Origin: Legionella rowbothamii
Lineage (GTDB): Bacteria > Pseudomonadota > Gammaproteobacteria > Legionellales > Legionellaceae
Assembly: GCF_900639985.1 (NCBI RefSeq)
Contig: NZ_CAAAIM010000001.1
Coordinates: forward strand, 1,178,001-1,242,000
DNA: 64,000 nucleotides
Direction: 5' to 3'
Position 1 is the stretch's first letter, and each line of letters begins with the position of its first letter. A program made the position numbers and the translations under genes. Positions 1 through 9,087 of this stretch are shown piece after piece. The notes under the pieces were generated by a model that did not search any database, was not told the DNA's origin, and saw only the letters and a list, made by a program, of their open reading frames with translations.

Positions 1-228
1 CAAGCCACCCTCTCGTCAAAAGGATTACAATGGGAACTTAATGCCACCCAATTAAGCTTCCCAGGAACAAACTCATGCTTTAACCGAACTCAAGCACCAG
101 AAATTCATTTAGAGGTACATCAAGGAAATGTTCTGGTTCTCATTTATGAACAACAAATCGCCGATGCTGGCACCACGATGTACCTACATGACCCGAACCC
201 GCTCACCACGAAAGTGCCCCCATCTTAA
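1..228 (+). CDS. C-terminal fragment of an unknown protein (5' end outside window)
   Basis: Frame 1 is open from the first base of the window to a TAA, giving the last 75 residues of a protein whose start lies outside. The piece has no transmembrane segment. It contains a beta-rich stretch (EIHLEVHQGNVLVLIYEQQ) and ends ...TTKVPPS. I do not recognise the family. The next gene lies on the opposite strand, so this gene ends in a convergent junction of about 60 bp with no clear terminator hairpin. Confidence 0.55.
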   Translation, partial: QATLSSKGLQWELNATQLSFPGTNSCFNRTQAPEIHLEVHQGNVLVLIYEQQIADAGTTMYLHDPNPLTTKVPPS

Positions 229-290
229 TCAGATTCATCCAGCACAATTTGTAAGCGAGCGTCGGTTTTTGAGAAGGCCCATTATTTTGT

Positions 291-1130
291 CTATTTCCTT
301 TGGCTCAAACCAGATTCTTCGGCAAGATATTCAAGCACACCATCTTCTAAGTATGTGATTTTTTTCATTACCTCTTCAATTTCTTGAGTATTATTAAGCA
401 GCTCTTTAAGCTCAGGAATTCGATAACCAAGATTATTTAAAGAGGCTAATACTCCGTTCGTAGTATGAGATCTATCCAATTGCTCATTCTCTTCTAAGCC
501 ATCTAACTCCTTACCAGTCGCTGACAAATCCTCAAATAAATCACTAAAATAATAATCATTAATTCCTTCTGTGTGTCCATCTTTAAATGCTTGGTAATTA
601 ATACCACCGATAATCATTCGAAATGGATCATCCAAGACCTCTTCAAAATGATCAACATTAAAGACTGCTACTTGGTTAAACTGAAAACTATTTCCAGGAT
701 CTATTCTCACTGCGACTAAATCATAGTGGTTAGTATCATCACCCTTTGCAGGAACAAACCCAATATTAGAATTATCCCAATCAACTTCACCCAAATAATA
801 CCCTGCGATAATGATGGCAGAAAAATTTTTAATCCTGCTAAAAGGATAACTAGACCCCTTATATGCAACACTAAGAAGAGAGCTTTGCGATAACTGAAAA
901 AGTGCGAATTCCTCTAGTAGATTACAGGCTCTCCCAATATCTGAGGTCAAATAATAACTAGGTTGATAGTCGCCTAATAATTTTTTAAAAATGTTCCCAG
1001 CAAACACAGCTAAGGCCGGGTGGCCAGAATTATTGTGAGTAATATAGTATGAAGTGCCCTCACTATCGTTGACCCTCCCTTATTCACTTATCTCTAAGCT
1101 TATTTCCTCACCATATCGTTTAATATACAT
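291..1130 (-). pseudogene. Effector-like gene interrupted by an in-frame stop codon
   Basis: The longest uninterrupted ORF starts at a GTG at 1007 and encodes 238 residues. The same frame continues upstream with protein-like sequence (GTSYYITHNNSGHPALAVF). It meets a TAA at 1080-1082, and then continues 16 more codons to an ATG at 1128-1130 (MYIKRYGEEISLEISE). A good sigma70-like promoter sits just upstream of that ATG and none is visible before the GTG, so 1130 is probably the ancestral start. The body is acidic and soluble, and the C-terminus is Glu-rich (EEVMKKITYLEDGVLEYLAEE), as in many Dot/Icm substrates. A shortened product from the GTG, or a sequencing error at the TAA, are alternatives. 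The function is unknown. Confidence 0.6.
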
Positions 1131-1156
1131 TTGAATCTTTATTGTACTATTATGAT

Positions 1157-1185
1157 AATATAATAGCATAGCCCTAGTTGTGCAA
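1157..1185 (-). promoter_or_regulatory. Sigma70-type promoter of the interrupted effector-like gene
   Basis: On the minus strand, TTGCAC (1180-1185) and TATATT (1157-1162) are separated by exactly 17 bp. The -10 box lies about 27 bp upstream of the ATG at 1130, which fits a short leader. The rest of the stretch up to 1492 holds no ORF or repeat that I can support. Confidence 0.55.
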
Positions 1186-1492
1186 AAATAAATCATTTTA
1201 AAACCTCGGGGATTAAGCAGATCCCAATCGTAAAGCCTCAATAGCTCATTAGTGAGTTCACTGAATGCTGGATTTATTATCGGTATTAGTTATACCCTCA
1301 TCGAAGCTCCATAAAAAACTCTAGGAGATTAGGGGAAACTTATCTAAAAATTTGTATGAGTATGCTGGAAAATTTCGTGCCTATCTGTAAAGACCCCCTA
1401 GATGTATGCGCCACATTAAATTATAATTAGTACATTGTTGGCTGAGTTTTCTCCTCCATAATTTTAAACTTTAAGAAAGTAATCTCTAAGAA

Positions 1493-2218
1493 ATGCTCTG
1501 GAAAAAGATAGTTCGACATAAGTATTTTATATTAGGTCTTGTTTTTTATTTCATTTTTATTGTGACCGAGACATCAAAACCAAGCTTAACCTTTAGCTTA
1601 TTTAAAAATAGCTTTCCGCTCTTCACATTGAATGAAAATTTTTTGACCATCATCTCGGAAACGTTTATTAATGCCGCCGTAGTTCTTATCTTCTATTGCA
1701 TTATTGATGTGCGGGCGAAACTTTTGACTATTAGCTCAATCACAAGTGAATTAGACAACAATTATCATCAATTTAATAGCATCTTAATTAAACGCATTGG
1801 GGATTTTCTAAGGAATCAAAGTACCGCTGAGGCAATAAGAATATCCAGTAAAATCAAAGAAGATACGGAGGGAATTGTTTACTCTAAGTATCTTTTCTTC
1901 CAAAATGAAGCATCTCCAGAAATGCGGCGGCTGATCAAAGAAAAACTCAAGGAAGAACGCATTTTCATGGCGTTTGAATCCTCAGCATTAATTAATACCA
2001 TTGATAAACTTATCGGCTTAGAACATCTCTCATTTGATAAAAAAAACATCCTTTCTAAAATCAAGAGAGATATCAGTTCAATAGAGCCAATGGGCTATAT
2101 AGATGAAAGCTCCTGTCCATTGTTTGATCTCATATACAGTGAGACAAAAAGAACAATTATGGATGATGCGGTGATGCTGATTATTAAAGAACTTAATAAT
2201 GATATTAATAGCTTGTAG
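1493..2218 (+). CDS. Hypothetical membrane protein, two N-terminal TM helices
   Basis: The 241-residue product begins with a basic patch and a hydrophobic helix (about residues 10-26, YFILGLVFYFIFIVT). A second helix lies at about 52-70 (FINAAVVLIFYCIIDV), followed by a mostly helical cytoplasmic domain of about 170 residues. No catalytic motif is recognised. The topology suggests a small inner-membrane protein with a soluble C-terminal domain. It is monocistronic: the upstream neighbour is divergent and the downstream one convergent, with a hairpin over its stop codon. The family is unknown to me. Confidence 0.6.
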   Translation: MLWKKIVRHKYFILGLVFYFIFIVTETSKPSLTFSLFKNSFPLFTLNENFLTIISETFINAAVVLIFYCIIDVRAKLLTISSITSELDNNYHQFNSILIKRIGDFLRNQSTAEAIRISSKIKEDTEGIVYSKYLFFQNEASPEMRRLIKEKLKEERIFMAFESSALINTIDKLIGLEHLSFDKKNILSKIKRDISSIEPMGYIDESSCPLFDLIYSETKRTIMDDAVMLIIKELNNDINSL

Positions 2219-2243
2219 GTTGGGTCCATGCCCGACCTACAAG
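2212..2243. repeat. 13-bp inverted repeat between convergent genes
   Basis: CTTGTAGGTTGGG and CCCGACCTACAAG pair over 13 bp with one G-U wobble and a 6-nt loop, overlapping the stop codon of the upstream gene. No T-run follows. It may act as a bidirectional transcription barrier. It resembles the GGCTGGGC hairpins found elsewhere in the window. Confidence 0.6.
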
Positions 2244-2272
2244 TTATAGCCATCCAGCCAAGTAGTTTAAGT

Positions 2273-3499
2273 TTACATCAAAACACATCTACTAATTGAA
2301 GTTGGTTCTGATTCATCACCATCCTTCTCCCGTTTTATCCTCTTCACCTCCCCCATAAATTCTTTCCCACCTTGCGTCGTATACAACTTAGAGGAGGATA
2401 TTTCAGGTGTAGATCGAGATGAAACAAACGACGATTCAATCACTTTTAAACCAAAATTTAAAGCATGAATAGTGTAAATTTCTTGCTGAACTAATTTTTG
2501 TACTTTACGGTAATAATAGCTAAGCGGATCTTCTATTGTTGGTTTAAACATTAAACTGGAACTGCTTTCAGCCGTTATATTCTGCTTTTTAAATAAGGCC
2601 GTCATAGCTTTAGCAAAATAAGGAACACAACACGCATTATCGTTAAAACTACGGTAAAAAGGGCAAGCAAAAGCCTCTTCCCCGAGTTGAAATATTATAT
2701 TCTCGTCAACCTGTGTACAAAAAGATTTACTGGCATAAATAGACATCGTAATTGATGAAATTTTTAAACTGCCCTCTTTGATTTGCTCTTTAGCAAGATG
2801 CTCTCTGGCTTTTAAATAAAGAGTTATCGTTGTGTATAAATCTTCAGGAATTTTCGCTTTGTCTTCAAGCGTATAAGGTGACTTAAAGGTAGCCCTCTGC
2901 ATTACTTCATAATCATTCTCTGAGATAAAAATTCTCAACGAAACTGGGGTAAGCCCATCCTTCAGGTGGCCAACATATTCAGAAACTACATGCTCTGTAT
3001 TCGCCAATACTCCAGGCAACTCGGTAAGCTTATTTAAAGAACGAACCGCCCCCTCTACTTTATACTTTACTTCAACGGCATAGCGTAGCGTTTCATTAAT
3101 CTGCTTCTTACCTAGAAAAACTTGTGGGTGAATAATGCCTCGTAACCCTCCACTACCCACAAAATAATGGGTATTAGGATACTGCTCTTGCAAAGTCTTA
3201 AACTCTTTAATTTCTTGATATTGAATATCGATACCAATTTTTATTGCAAATTCTCTTAAGGTTTTTTCTAAATCACTAATGATTACCTTGGAGGGGATCG
3301 CATCAAGAATATCGCCAAATCCTTCGCTTCGATCCATTCCAGCAAACGAGCTAGGATTTACATACATTGCATGGGTACGCAAAGGTTCTTTGTACTTTTC
3401 AAACATCTTGATTTCTATTTCAGGACATTGCAGCTTTAATTGAATTGCGCCTAAAAGCCCGATAGGGCCTGCGCCAATAAAAATAATATCAGGTTCCAT
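2273..3499 (-). CDS. FAD-dependent oxidoreductase-like protein with C-terminal CAAX box
   Basis: The N-terminus is a Rossmann dinucleotide-binding motif (IIFIGAGPIGLLGAIQL, GxGxxG) followed by an acidic strand end (MFEKY), as in PHBH-type flavin monooxygenases. The rest of the 408 residues diverges from housekeeping monooxygenases. The last four residues are CVLM, a textbook farnesylation (CAAX) motif, preceded by a Ser/Thr- and charge-rich tail. L. pneumophila effectors such as AnkB and LegG1 are lipidated by host prenyltransferases through such motifs, so this is probably a Dot/Icm substrate directed to host membranes (inference). I chose the ATG at 3499, right before the Rossmann strand, rather than the TTG 42 nt upstream that adds a non-conserved leader. 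Confidence 0.7.
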   Translation of the reverse strand: MEPDIIFIGAGPIGLLGAIQLKLQCPEIEIKMFEKYKEPLRTHAMYVNPSSFAGMDRSEGFGDILDAIPSKVIISDLEKTLREFAIKIGIDIQYQEIKEFKTLQEQYPNTHYFVGSGGLRGIIHPQVFLGKKQINETLRYAVEVKYKVEGAVRSLNKLTELPGVLANTEHVVSEYVGHLKDGLTPVSLRIFISENDYEVMQRATFKSPYTLEDKAKIPEDLYTTITLYLKAREHLAKEQIKEGSLKISSITMSIYASKSFCTQVDENIIFQLGEEAFACPFYRSFNDNACCVPYFAKAMTALFKKQNITAESSSSLMFKPTIEDPLSYYYRKVQKLVQQEIYTIHALNFGLKVIESSFVSSRSTPEISSSKLYTTQGGKEFMGEVKRIKREKDGDESEPTSISRCVLM

Positions 3500-3623
3500 A
3501 CATTTTGATAATTTAGTAGCCAGGGGAAAATGGTAACACAATCTCAGCTTGTTCTATATATTCATTTACGTGTTAATCTATAATTAATTATTTAAGAAAA
3601 TACCACCACTGAGTGAGTACTTT

Positions 3624-4103
3624 ATGAAATTTTCAACTCTATTAAAACTAATGCGAATATGGCCACCTTTTTGGGGTGCGGGAATCAGTGTCAAAAGTTT
3701 TAGCCCTGATTTCACCAACATTGTCGTACAAATGAAAATGCGTTTTTGGAATAAAAATTATGTAGGCACCCACTACGGTGGCTCAATGTATTCCATGACA
3801 GATCCCTTTTACATGCTGATGTTTATGCAATTATTGGGTAAAGGGTATATTGTCTGGGATAAATCAGCTTCGATACGCTATAAGATACCCGCTAAAGGTA
3901 CTATTTATGCCAAATTCTCATTACCTTTAGAGCAGGTTGAACAAATTCGCCAAGAAGTAGAAGAAAAGAAAAAAATTCAGCCTGAGTTTTTGGTCGAGAT
4001 TACTAACGAAGCCGGTGAAGTTGTTGCTGAAGTGACTAAAATTATTTTTATTGCTAAAAAAGAGGTCAAGGAGAAGACGGATGTAGGCAGCACGTCATCC
4101 TGA
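3624..4103 (+). CDS. DUF4442 hotdog-fold protein
   Basis: A 159-residue protein of the PaaI/YiiD-like hotdog superfamily, DUF4442 type. It shows the long central helix region (HYGGSMYSMTDPFYMLMFMQ) and a following strand with the basic substrate-side segment (KSASIRYKIPAKG). Members are thought to bind or hydrolyse acyl-CoA or acyl-ACP, but no catalytic residue is established here. It is transcribed divergently from the CAAX-box gene across a 120-bp intergenic region. The last residues (KEKTDVGSTSS) are low-complexity. Confidence 0.7.
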   Translation: MKFSTLLKLMRIWPPFWGAGISVKSFSPDFTNIVVQMKMRFWNKNYVGTHYGGSMYSMTDPFYMLMFMQLLGKGYIVWDKSASIRYKIPAKGTIYAKFSLPLEQVEQIRQEVEEKKKIQPEFLVEITNEAGEVVAEVTKIIFIAKKEVKEKTDVGSTSS

Positions 4104-4239
4104 GGATGTGTATGGGGAAGCCTCAGCAATGTATGAGAATTTGAGTCCTCAACATTTTGTGGGTCAACCATAGTCTCTATACTTTAGAAATACCGGCAGG
4201 CTGGGCTGACACAACCCCAGGAAACACCGTTCGTGCCCC

Positions 4240-4265
4240 CCCGATGCGGGGCTACCAGCATCGGG
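4240..4265. repeat. Hairpin CCCGATGC/GCATCGGG next to the hydrolase stop
   Basis: Perfect 8-bp arms with a 10-nt loop. It lies 6 bp past the stop codon of the minus-strand hydrolase and downstream of the plus-strand DUF4442 gene, so it could stop transcription in either direction. The same gap holds a GTCATCCTGAGGAT motif near 4096 and an AGGCTGGGCTG motif near 4198, both related to repeats found elsewhere in the window. Confidence 0.45.
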
Positions 4266-4270
4266 TTTAA

Positions 4271-5068
4271 TTAATTCAAACTTTTGATAAAAATATCCAC
4301 AAACTCGGCAAATTTTTCTGGATATTCTATTTGCGGCAAATGACCACACTCGGAAAAACAGTAATATCGTGCATTGGGAATATAAGCAGCAAGCTGTTTT
4401 ACCAACCCCTCTCTAAAAACCAAATCTTGATCTCCTGCCAATACCAAAGTCGGTACATTAATTTTCTGGGCCCATGAACTCGAATCAAACTTATCTAAAG
4501 CAGCGTATTGTCCCTCAAAGCCTTTCTCAGTAACCGGATATGGATTTTTCACGCCCATTTGCGTTAATACTTCCAGCATTCCAGGCTGAGCGAGAAACTG
4601 ATAAGAAAAAAACCAGCTGCAGGCCATTTTGATTAGGACTTCATCTGAAACGTTGCTTTTCCGTAATTCGCGAAGTGCCTCCAGATAAATTTGAAATGGT
4701 GCACGAGGACTTAGTACAGAGTTAGAAATAGTTGCTGATTTTACCAAATCACGATGACGCATCATCAATGTTTGTAAAATAAAACCGCCCATAGAATTAC
4801 CCACAAAATGTGCGCGCAAAATTCCTAATGATTCACATAGTGCAGCAACATCATCTGCCATTTGCTCGATGTTGTATGGACCATCGGGAGCATCTGTTTG
4901 CCCCGCCCCCCGATTATCGAATAAAATAACTTGATAATCCTTGAAATGACCTATTGTTGCACTCCACACAACATGATCTGCAGTAAATCCACCTATAAAA
5001 ACAATAGGCTCCCCCTGGCCATAAATTTCGTAATACATTGAAATATCATTAACTTTTATATGAGGCAT
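4271..5068 (-). CDS. Alpha/beta hydrolase
   Basis: A 265-residue alpha/beta-hydrolase with all expected landmarks: the oxyanion region (VFIGGFTADHVVW), the DNRGAGQTDAP turn, the nucleophile elbow GNSMGG (Ser), the acid in LAGDQD and the catalytic His in ECGHLPQIEYPEKF. This is the layout of the 3-oxoadipate enol-lactonase/BphD-like group, but the substrate cannot be assigned. The start is the ATG at 5068 with AAGGAAG 6 nt upstream; the longer reading frame overlaps the end of the upstream gene. It lies 19 bp behind the DipZ-type gene in the same direction and is probably cotranscribed with it. Confidence 0.8.
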   Translation of the reverse strand: MPHIKVNDISMYYEIYGQGEPIVFIGGFTADHVVWSATIGHFKDYQVILFDNRGAGQTDAPDGPYNIEQMADDVAALCESLGILRAHFVGNSMGGFILQTLMMRHRDLVKSATISNSVLSPRAPFQIYLEALRELRKSNVSDEVLIKMACSWFFSYQFLAQPGMLEVLTQMGVKNPYPVTEKGFEGQYAALDKFDSSSWAQKINVPTLVLAGDQDLVFREGLVKQLAAYIPNARYYCFSECGHLPQIEYPEKFAEFVDIFIKSLN

Positions 5069-5087
5069 AAGCATCTTCCTTAAATAA

Positions 5088-6707
5088 TCAACTGCCAAAC
5101 GTAAACGTGTATATTTTAATTCCTGGTTCTGTAGCAATAATTTCCAAATCACCGCTAGAAAATTGTGCTTGAGTTACTACCTCATAAATTGAATATTTAT
5201 CAACTAAAATATTTTTTATCCGATTATGGTTAAGTACTACATTCACTTTAATTGCTTTGCCAGTACTCGTCCCCATGACTAAAAATACTTTGCGGGCATT
5301 AAAGTGTATTTTCAATGCGGCTGATGCTTTTGCAGCGGTAATACTGTCTGCATTAACTTGCCATGCTCCATTTAAAGCCCAACCATTCTCGACTAATTGC
5401 AGCGGAAATTGATATTGAAAAACCTTATTCTTTATTAGTTTAGGACTAAAATTAGAATCTGCGCGCTCATATCCTAAATAAGTTTCTGGTGTTTGCGATG
5501 CCTGAGCTGCGTGTGCTGGTTCATTTTTTAAGGTGGTTAGTTCATTAATGCCTAATAAATAACGAATATTATTTTCAGTGACATCATAATCTCCTTCCCC
5601 AAAATGCTCATAAACAACCTCTCCTTTTTTATTTATTAGATAGTGCGCAGGCCAATAATGGTTGTTAAAATTAATCCAAGTATTATACTGATTATCAAGC
5701 GCGACCGGATATAGAATACCATCTCGTTGAACTGCAGCACGGACATTTCCCACATCTTTTTCAAAATCAAATTCAGGTGTATGTACCCCAATAATAACTA
5801 ACCCTTTGTCATGATATCGGTTATACCAGGCTTTAATATAAGGCAAAGTACGTAAGCAATTAATGCAAGAATAGGTCCAAAAATCAACTAAAACAACTTT
5901 TCCCTGCAAATCATTTAGCCTCAAAGGGCCTGAATTGATCCAAGTGGCAATTCCAGCAATCTGTGGCTCAGGATATGGGCGCCATAAACCATCAATTAAG
6001 GCGTTAGACGTTTTAACTCCCGTCGATATGGTAGTCGATGCGGAAGTATTTTCGAAATAGATCATATACACTACGCTGGCAATCAGGATTGCCCCCAATA
6101 ATTTACGAAACAACGCAGCCCGTGTTTTAAAAAAGATAAAAGTACTCATTATTTTTTTCCCATAGAGGGAAAGAATAAACAGGGGAATGACAGCCCCTAA
6201 AGCAAAAGCCAGCAGCGTGAAAAAACTCAGCAGAGTCGTTTTTTGCACCACCGTCTGTACAATAATTGCAGCCAAAATAGGGCCCGCACAGGGAGTCCAA
6301 ATAATGGCAATTAATCCTCCCAAAAGAATTCCATTGAAAAAGCCTCCTTCAGCCTTATTCAAAGAAGAAAAAATCGAGCCAACCTGAGCAAGCTTTTGAG
6401 TTATCCTGCTGAATTGTTCAGTTAAGTAATCAGAAAGCATAATCAAACCAAAGAGCAGCAGAAAAATATAGCCCATGCTGCGTATGACCTCAAAATTAAT
6501 TCCTAAATAATTTACTAATTGACGAGAGAAAAAAATTAATAGGGCAAAAAAGAAAGTAAAACCTATGATCATACCAATAGGCCGCTTTTTAGAACCTGTT
6601 AATGAAGCAGCAAGAAATACCGGTAAAATGGGTAAAATACATGGGGAAATAATTAAACCAAATCCCTCAATAAAACCTAAAAATATAGTGACAAAATTTG
6701 AGTCCAT
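5088..6707 (-). CDS. dipZ: DipZ-type fusion: CcdA-like membrane domain plus thioredoxin/TlpA domain
   Basis: The first 220 residues are a CcdA/DsbD-beta-like membrane domain with the paired motifs SPCILPILP (TM1) and TPCAGPILAAI (TM4), whose cysteines shuttle electrons from cytoplasmic thioredoxin. A TlpA-like domain follows at about 255-400, with the redox motif WTYSCINCLRTLP (CxxC), and then a C-terminal beta domain as in mycobacterial DipZ. It should pass reductant across the inner membrane to periplasmic thiols. The length (539 aa) fits DipZ proteins. The start ATG has AGGA 8 nt upstream. Confidence 0.85.
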   Translation of the reverse strand: MDSNFVTIFLGFIEGFGLIISPCILPILPVFLAASLTGSKKRPIGMIIGFTFFFALLIFFSRQLVNYLGINFEVIRSMGYIFLLLFGLIMLSDYLTEQFSRITQKLAQVGSIFSSLNKAEGGFFNGILLGGLIAIIWTPCAGPILAAIIVQTVVQKTTLLSFFTLLAFALGAVIPLFILSLYGKKIMSTFIFFKTRAALFRKLLGAILIASVVYMIYFENTSASTTISTGVKTSNALIDGLWRPYPEPQIAGIATWINSGPLRLNDLQGKVVLVDFWTYSCINCLRTLPYIKAWYNRYHDKGLVIIGVHTPEFDFEKDVGNVRAAVQRDGILYPVALDNQYNTWINFNNHYWPAHYLINKKGEVVYEHFGEGDYDVTENNIRYLLGINELTTLKNEPAHAAQASQTPETYLGYERADSNFSPKLIKNKVFQYQFPLQLVENGWALNGAWQVNADSITAAKASAALKIHFNARKVFLVMGTSTGKAIKVNVVLNHNRIKNILVDKYSIYEVVTQAQFSSGDLEIIATEPGIKIYTFTFGS

Positions 6708-6823
6708 AAAAGTTATCCTGAAGCAGTTTACTTTTTCATAATCGAGATCGACTGCTTTGGGTTGGGTAAGTAGCCCTGCTCCCTGAGCAGGCTGGCTCCA
6801 TCCTCAACTTTATGCCCATAGGA

Positions 6824-8935
6824 TTATGGGTTACTGATTGAAATCTGCTCTTGCTCGTCTTCATTGTTGCTTCTTCCATCCGTTTCTTTATGTATGTGCA
6901 GTGCGTCTTTAATCTCATGGGAGGCGTCTATGGTGCTGCCGGGCTTATCATTCACCACTAAACTATGGCGTTCTTGTGGCTGCGTTCTAGCCCAGGAAGA
7001 TGGCTCATGCTTTTGTTGTTGTGCTATTTTCCTTAAAGCATCGTCGAAGCGTTCAGATAATCTATTATACGTTACCTCACCTTTTTGAATTTTGTTGCAT
7101 TCCGAATAGGCTGTCCAATTTAGTTTATCACTCACATTCTTTGCAAATTCATATTGCTTTGCGTATGCCTCCATTCCCTGGGGGATAGTCATTTCTTTTA
7201 TATTTGCAGCACCATTTTTCATTAGGGCCATATCGGCTTTGGCATCAGCATAGGAATATGACTTCTCAGTTACATTATTTAAAAACAACTCCAACCGGTT
7301 TCGTGCACCTTCGTACACTTGGACTTCTTGCCTCATTTTCGCCAAAGCCTCTTGAAGCGGTTTTTCTTTGGCATCCGGGTTAACCAAATTAGAAATCGTT
7401 TCTTTGACTTTTCCCCATAAGCCTTTAACGCCGTCAACCACACTTTTGGCTGCTTGAGCCACTTTATCAAATAAAGCCTCAAAAAAGGATTGATTCTTTT
7501 GTTTAAACTCTTTATCAATTGCTTCTGGCGTAAACTGATGCTCCATACTTTTCTCATCAGAATCAAGTACTTTGTAACTATTTACCCCGTTAATATAACC
7601 TTGAGCCAGTTTCTTAATTTCAGGGGATTCTGTGGGTGAATCCACTACTGCTTGCGCTTCAGCCAATTTCTTTGCAATTTGTCTTGGAGCACCTTTCCCA
7701 CATGAAGTATCCAAATTATTAACATTTTCAAACTGACTTTGATAGGGATCATGCCCATGGTTATAGCCAATTGTGTATCCATTTTTCTCGCTGGGACGAG
7801 CATCTTCTGTATCCGCCATTGCTGACCATCGATTCCAGATAAGATTGACTAAAGGTGATGCCGCCATTTCTTGAGGAGTTAAATTCTCTAATATTCCAAT
7901 GTTGGACGTATCACATAGTTCGTTAATGCGATTTTCTGCAACAGCCTGGCTAAATTTAACATTTATCTTATCAATGGTCGCGGCTAATGCCTCTTTGGTT
8001 GAATCGTCATAAACCACCCCTAGCTTGTTAGCCACATGTTGAATAATCTCAAAACGCACTGGGGCATGTGTAAATAAGTTAATTCCATCATCACTTAAAG
8101 TATAATCAATGACTTTTAAGGTAGGTTTATAGACCTTCTCGACCATCTCAGTGATAGCAGACTCTTGAACTATGCCCTCGTCAACCAACAATTTCAAACC
8201 TAAGAAAGATAGTTTATCTGGATCAGAAACATCCCCTCTTGCTTTGAGTCCCCGCTCCTTAAGTAGATTCTCATATGCTGTAACAAACTCATTACTATGG
8301 TTAGAAATAGTAATATTTATTTTAACGCCATTATCACTTAATAACTCCAAGAAACGCAGGGTAAAATAGTCATTACTGCCTCGGTCAGCAAGTTCATCAC
8401 CAATAAGCCGGACCACTGCTTTTTTATCTTTAACTTCAATTTGTCCTAAAAACTGATGAAACTCGTCAACCAGACCCGGTAATATTTTCTTACTATCGTT
8501 TATTTTTTGCCTTTCTTCAGAAATTTTTTGCTCATTACCAACTATAAATCCTTTCAATTGCTCAGGATTTATAGAGGCTAGCTCCTTATCCTCCTCTGGT
8601 GTTCGCTCTGCCTTAACGGTTAATTCTGCATGCCGATCTAGATTTTTCCGATGGCGACCCATTAGGTCTTGTTGTGATTTTATTGTGAATTCGCTATTTT
8701 TTATAACTTCAACCGCAGCACCCATTTTATCGTATAAATCAACGAAATTAGCAAAGCTTTGCTCAGGGTTTTCTACACCGGCTTTAAATTTAACAACATC
8801 ATGACGTAAGGCAAAATGGAGTAATTTAACCGCATTTCCATGGAGATCGCCAATAGTTACAGAGCCCGAATTTCCTTCAAACTCTTTTGGATATTGATAA
8901 ATATCTACCGTTTTTTGAATAACACGATGGGTCAT
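6824..8935 (-). CDS. PPP-family phosphatase-like effector (WipA/WipB-like)
   Basis: The N-terminal 400 residues carry the metallophosphatase signatures of the PPP family in order: GDLHGN, GDELADRGSNDYF, an SNHSNEF element in the GNHE position, and a later His (LFTHAPVRFE) plus YNHGHDP. This order is typical of the Legionella effectors WipA and WipB, which are PPP-type phosphatases. The C-terminal ~300 residues are helical and Lys/Glu-rich, with a polar tail (NNEDEQEQISISNP) suited to Dot/Icm export. At 703 aa it is longer than WipA or WipB (roughly 500 aa). The start is the ATG at 8935; the TTG 24 nt upstream adds a non-conserved leader. Confidence 0.7.
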   Translation of the reverse strand: MTHRVIQKTVDIYQYPKEFEGNSGSVTIGDLHGNAVKLLHFALRHDVVKFKAGVENPEQSFANFVDLYDKMGAAVEVIKNSEFTIKSQQDLMGRHRKNLDRHAELTVKAERTPEEDKELASINPEQLKGFIVGNEQKISEERQKINDSKKILPGLVDEFHQFLGQIEVKDKKAVVRLIGDELADRGSNDYFTLRFLELLSDNGVKINITISNHSNEFVTAYENLLKERGLKARGDVSDPDKLSFLGLKLLVDEGIVQESAITEMVEKVYKPTLKVIDYTLSDDGINLFTHAPVRFEIIQHVANKLGVVYDDSTKEALAATIDKINVKFSQAVAENRINELCDTSNIGILENLTPQEMAASPLVNLIWNRWSAMADTEDARPSEKNGYTIGYNHGHDPYQSQFENVNNLDTSCGKGAPRQIAKKLAEAQAVVDSPTESPEIKKLAQGYINGVNSYKVLDSDEKSMEHQFTPEAIDKEFKQKNQSFFEALFDKVAQAAKSVVDGVKGLWGKVKETISNLVNPDAKEKPLQEALAKMRQEVQVYEGARNRLELFLNNVTEKSYSYADAKADMALMKNGAANIKEMTIPQGMEAYAKQYEFAKNVSDKLNWTAYSECNKIQKGEVTYNRLSERFDDALRKIAQQQKHEPSSWARTQPQERHSLVVNDKPGSTIDASHEIKDALHIHKETDGRSNNEDEQEQISISNP

Positions 8936-9087
8936 GGCAATTCCATTAAACAAAAACAATTATGAGTTAATTATAGACATTTTTTCCCTTTCGAAATGCA
9001 GATTGGAATATATCACTATTGACCTCATGGCGATAATGGCTAAAATTCAAGATTGGTTTAAGTCGGATTATCAATTATGGACGATAT

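Noticed and set aside
128..358. 76-codon plus-strand ORF near the left edge
   Set aside because: It overlaps the partial gene in another frame, has a composition unlike coding sequence and lacks a clear RBS.
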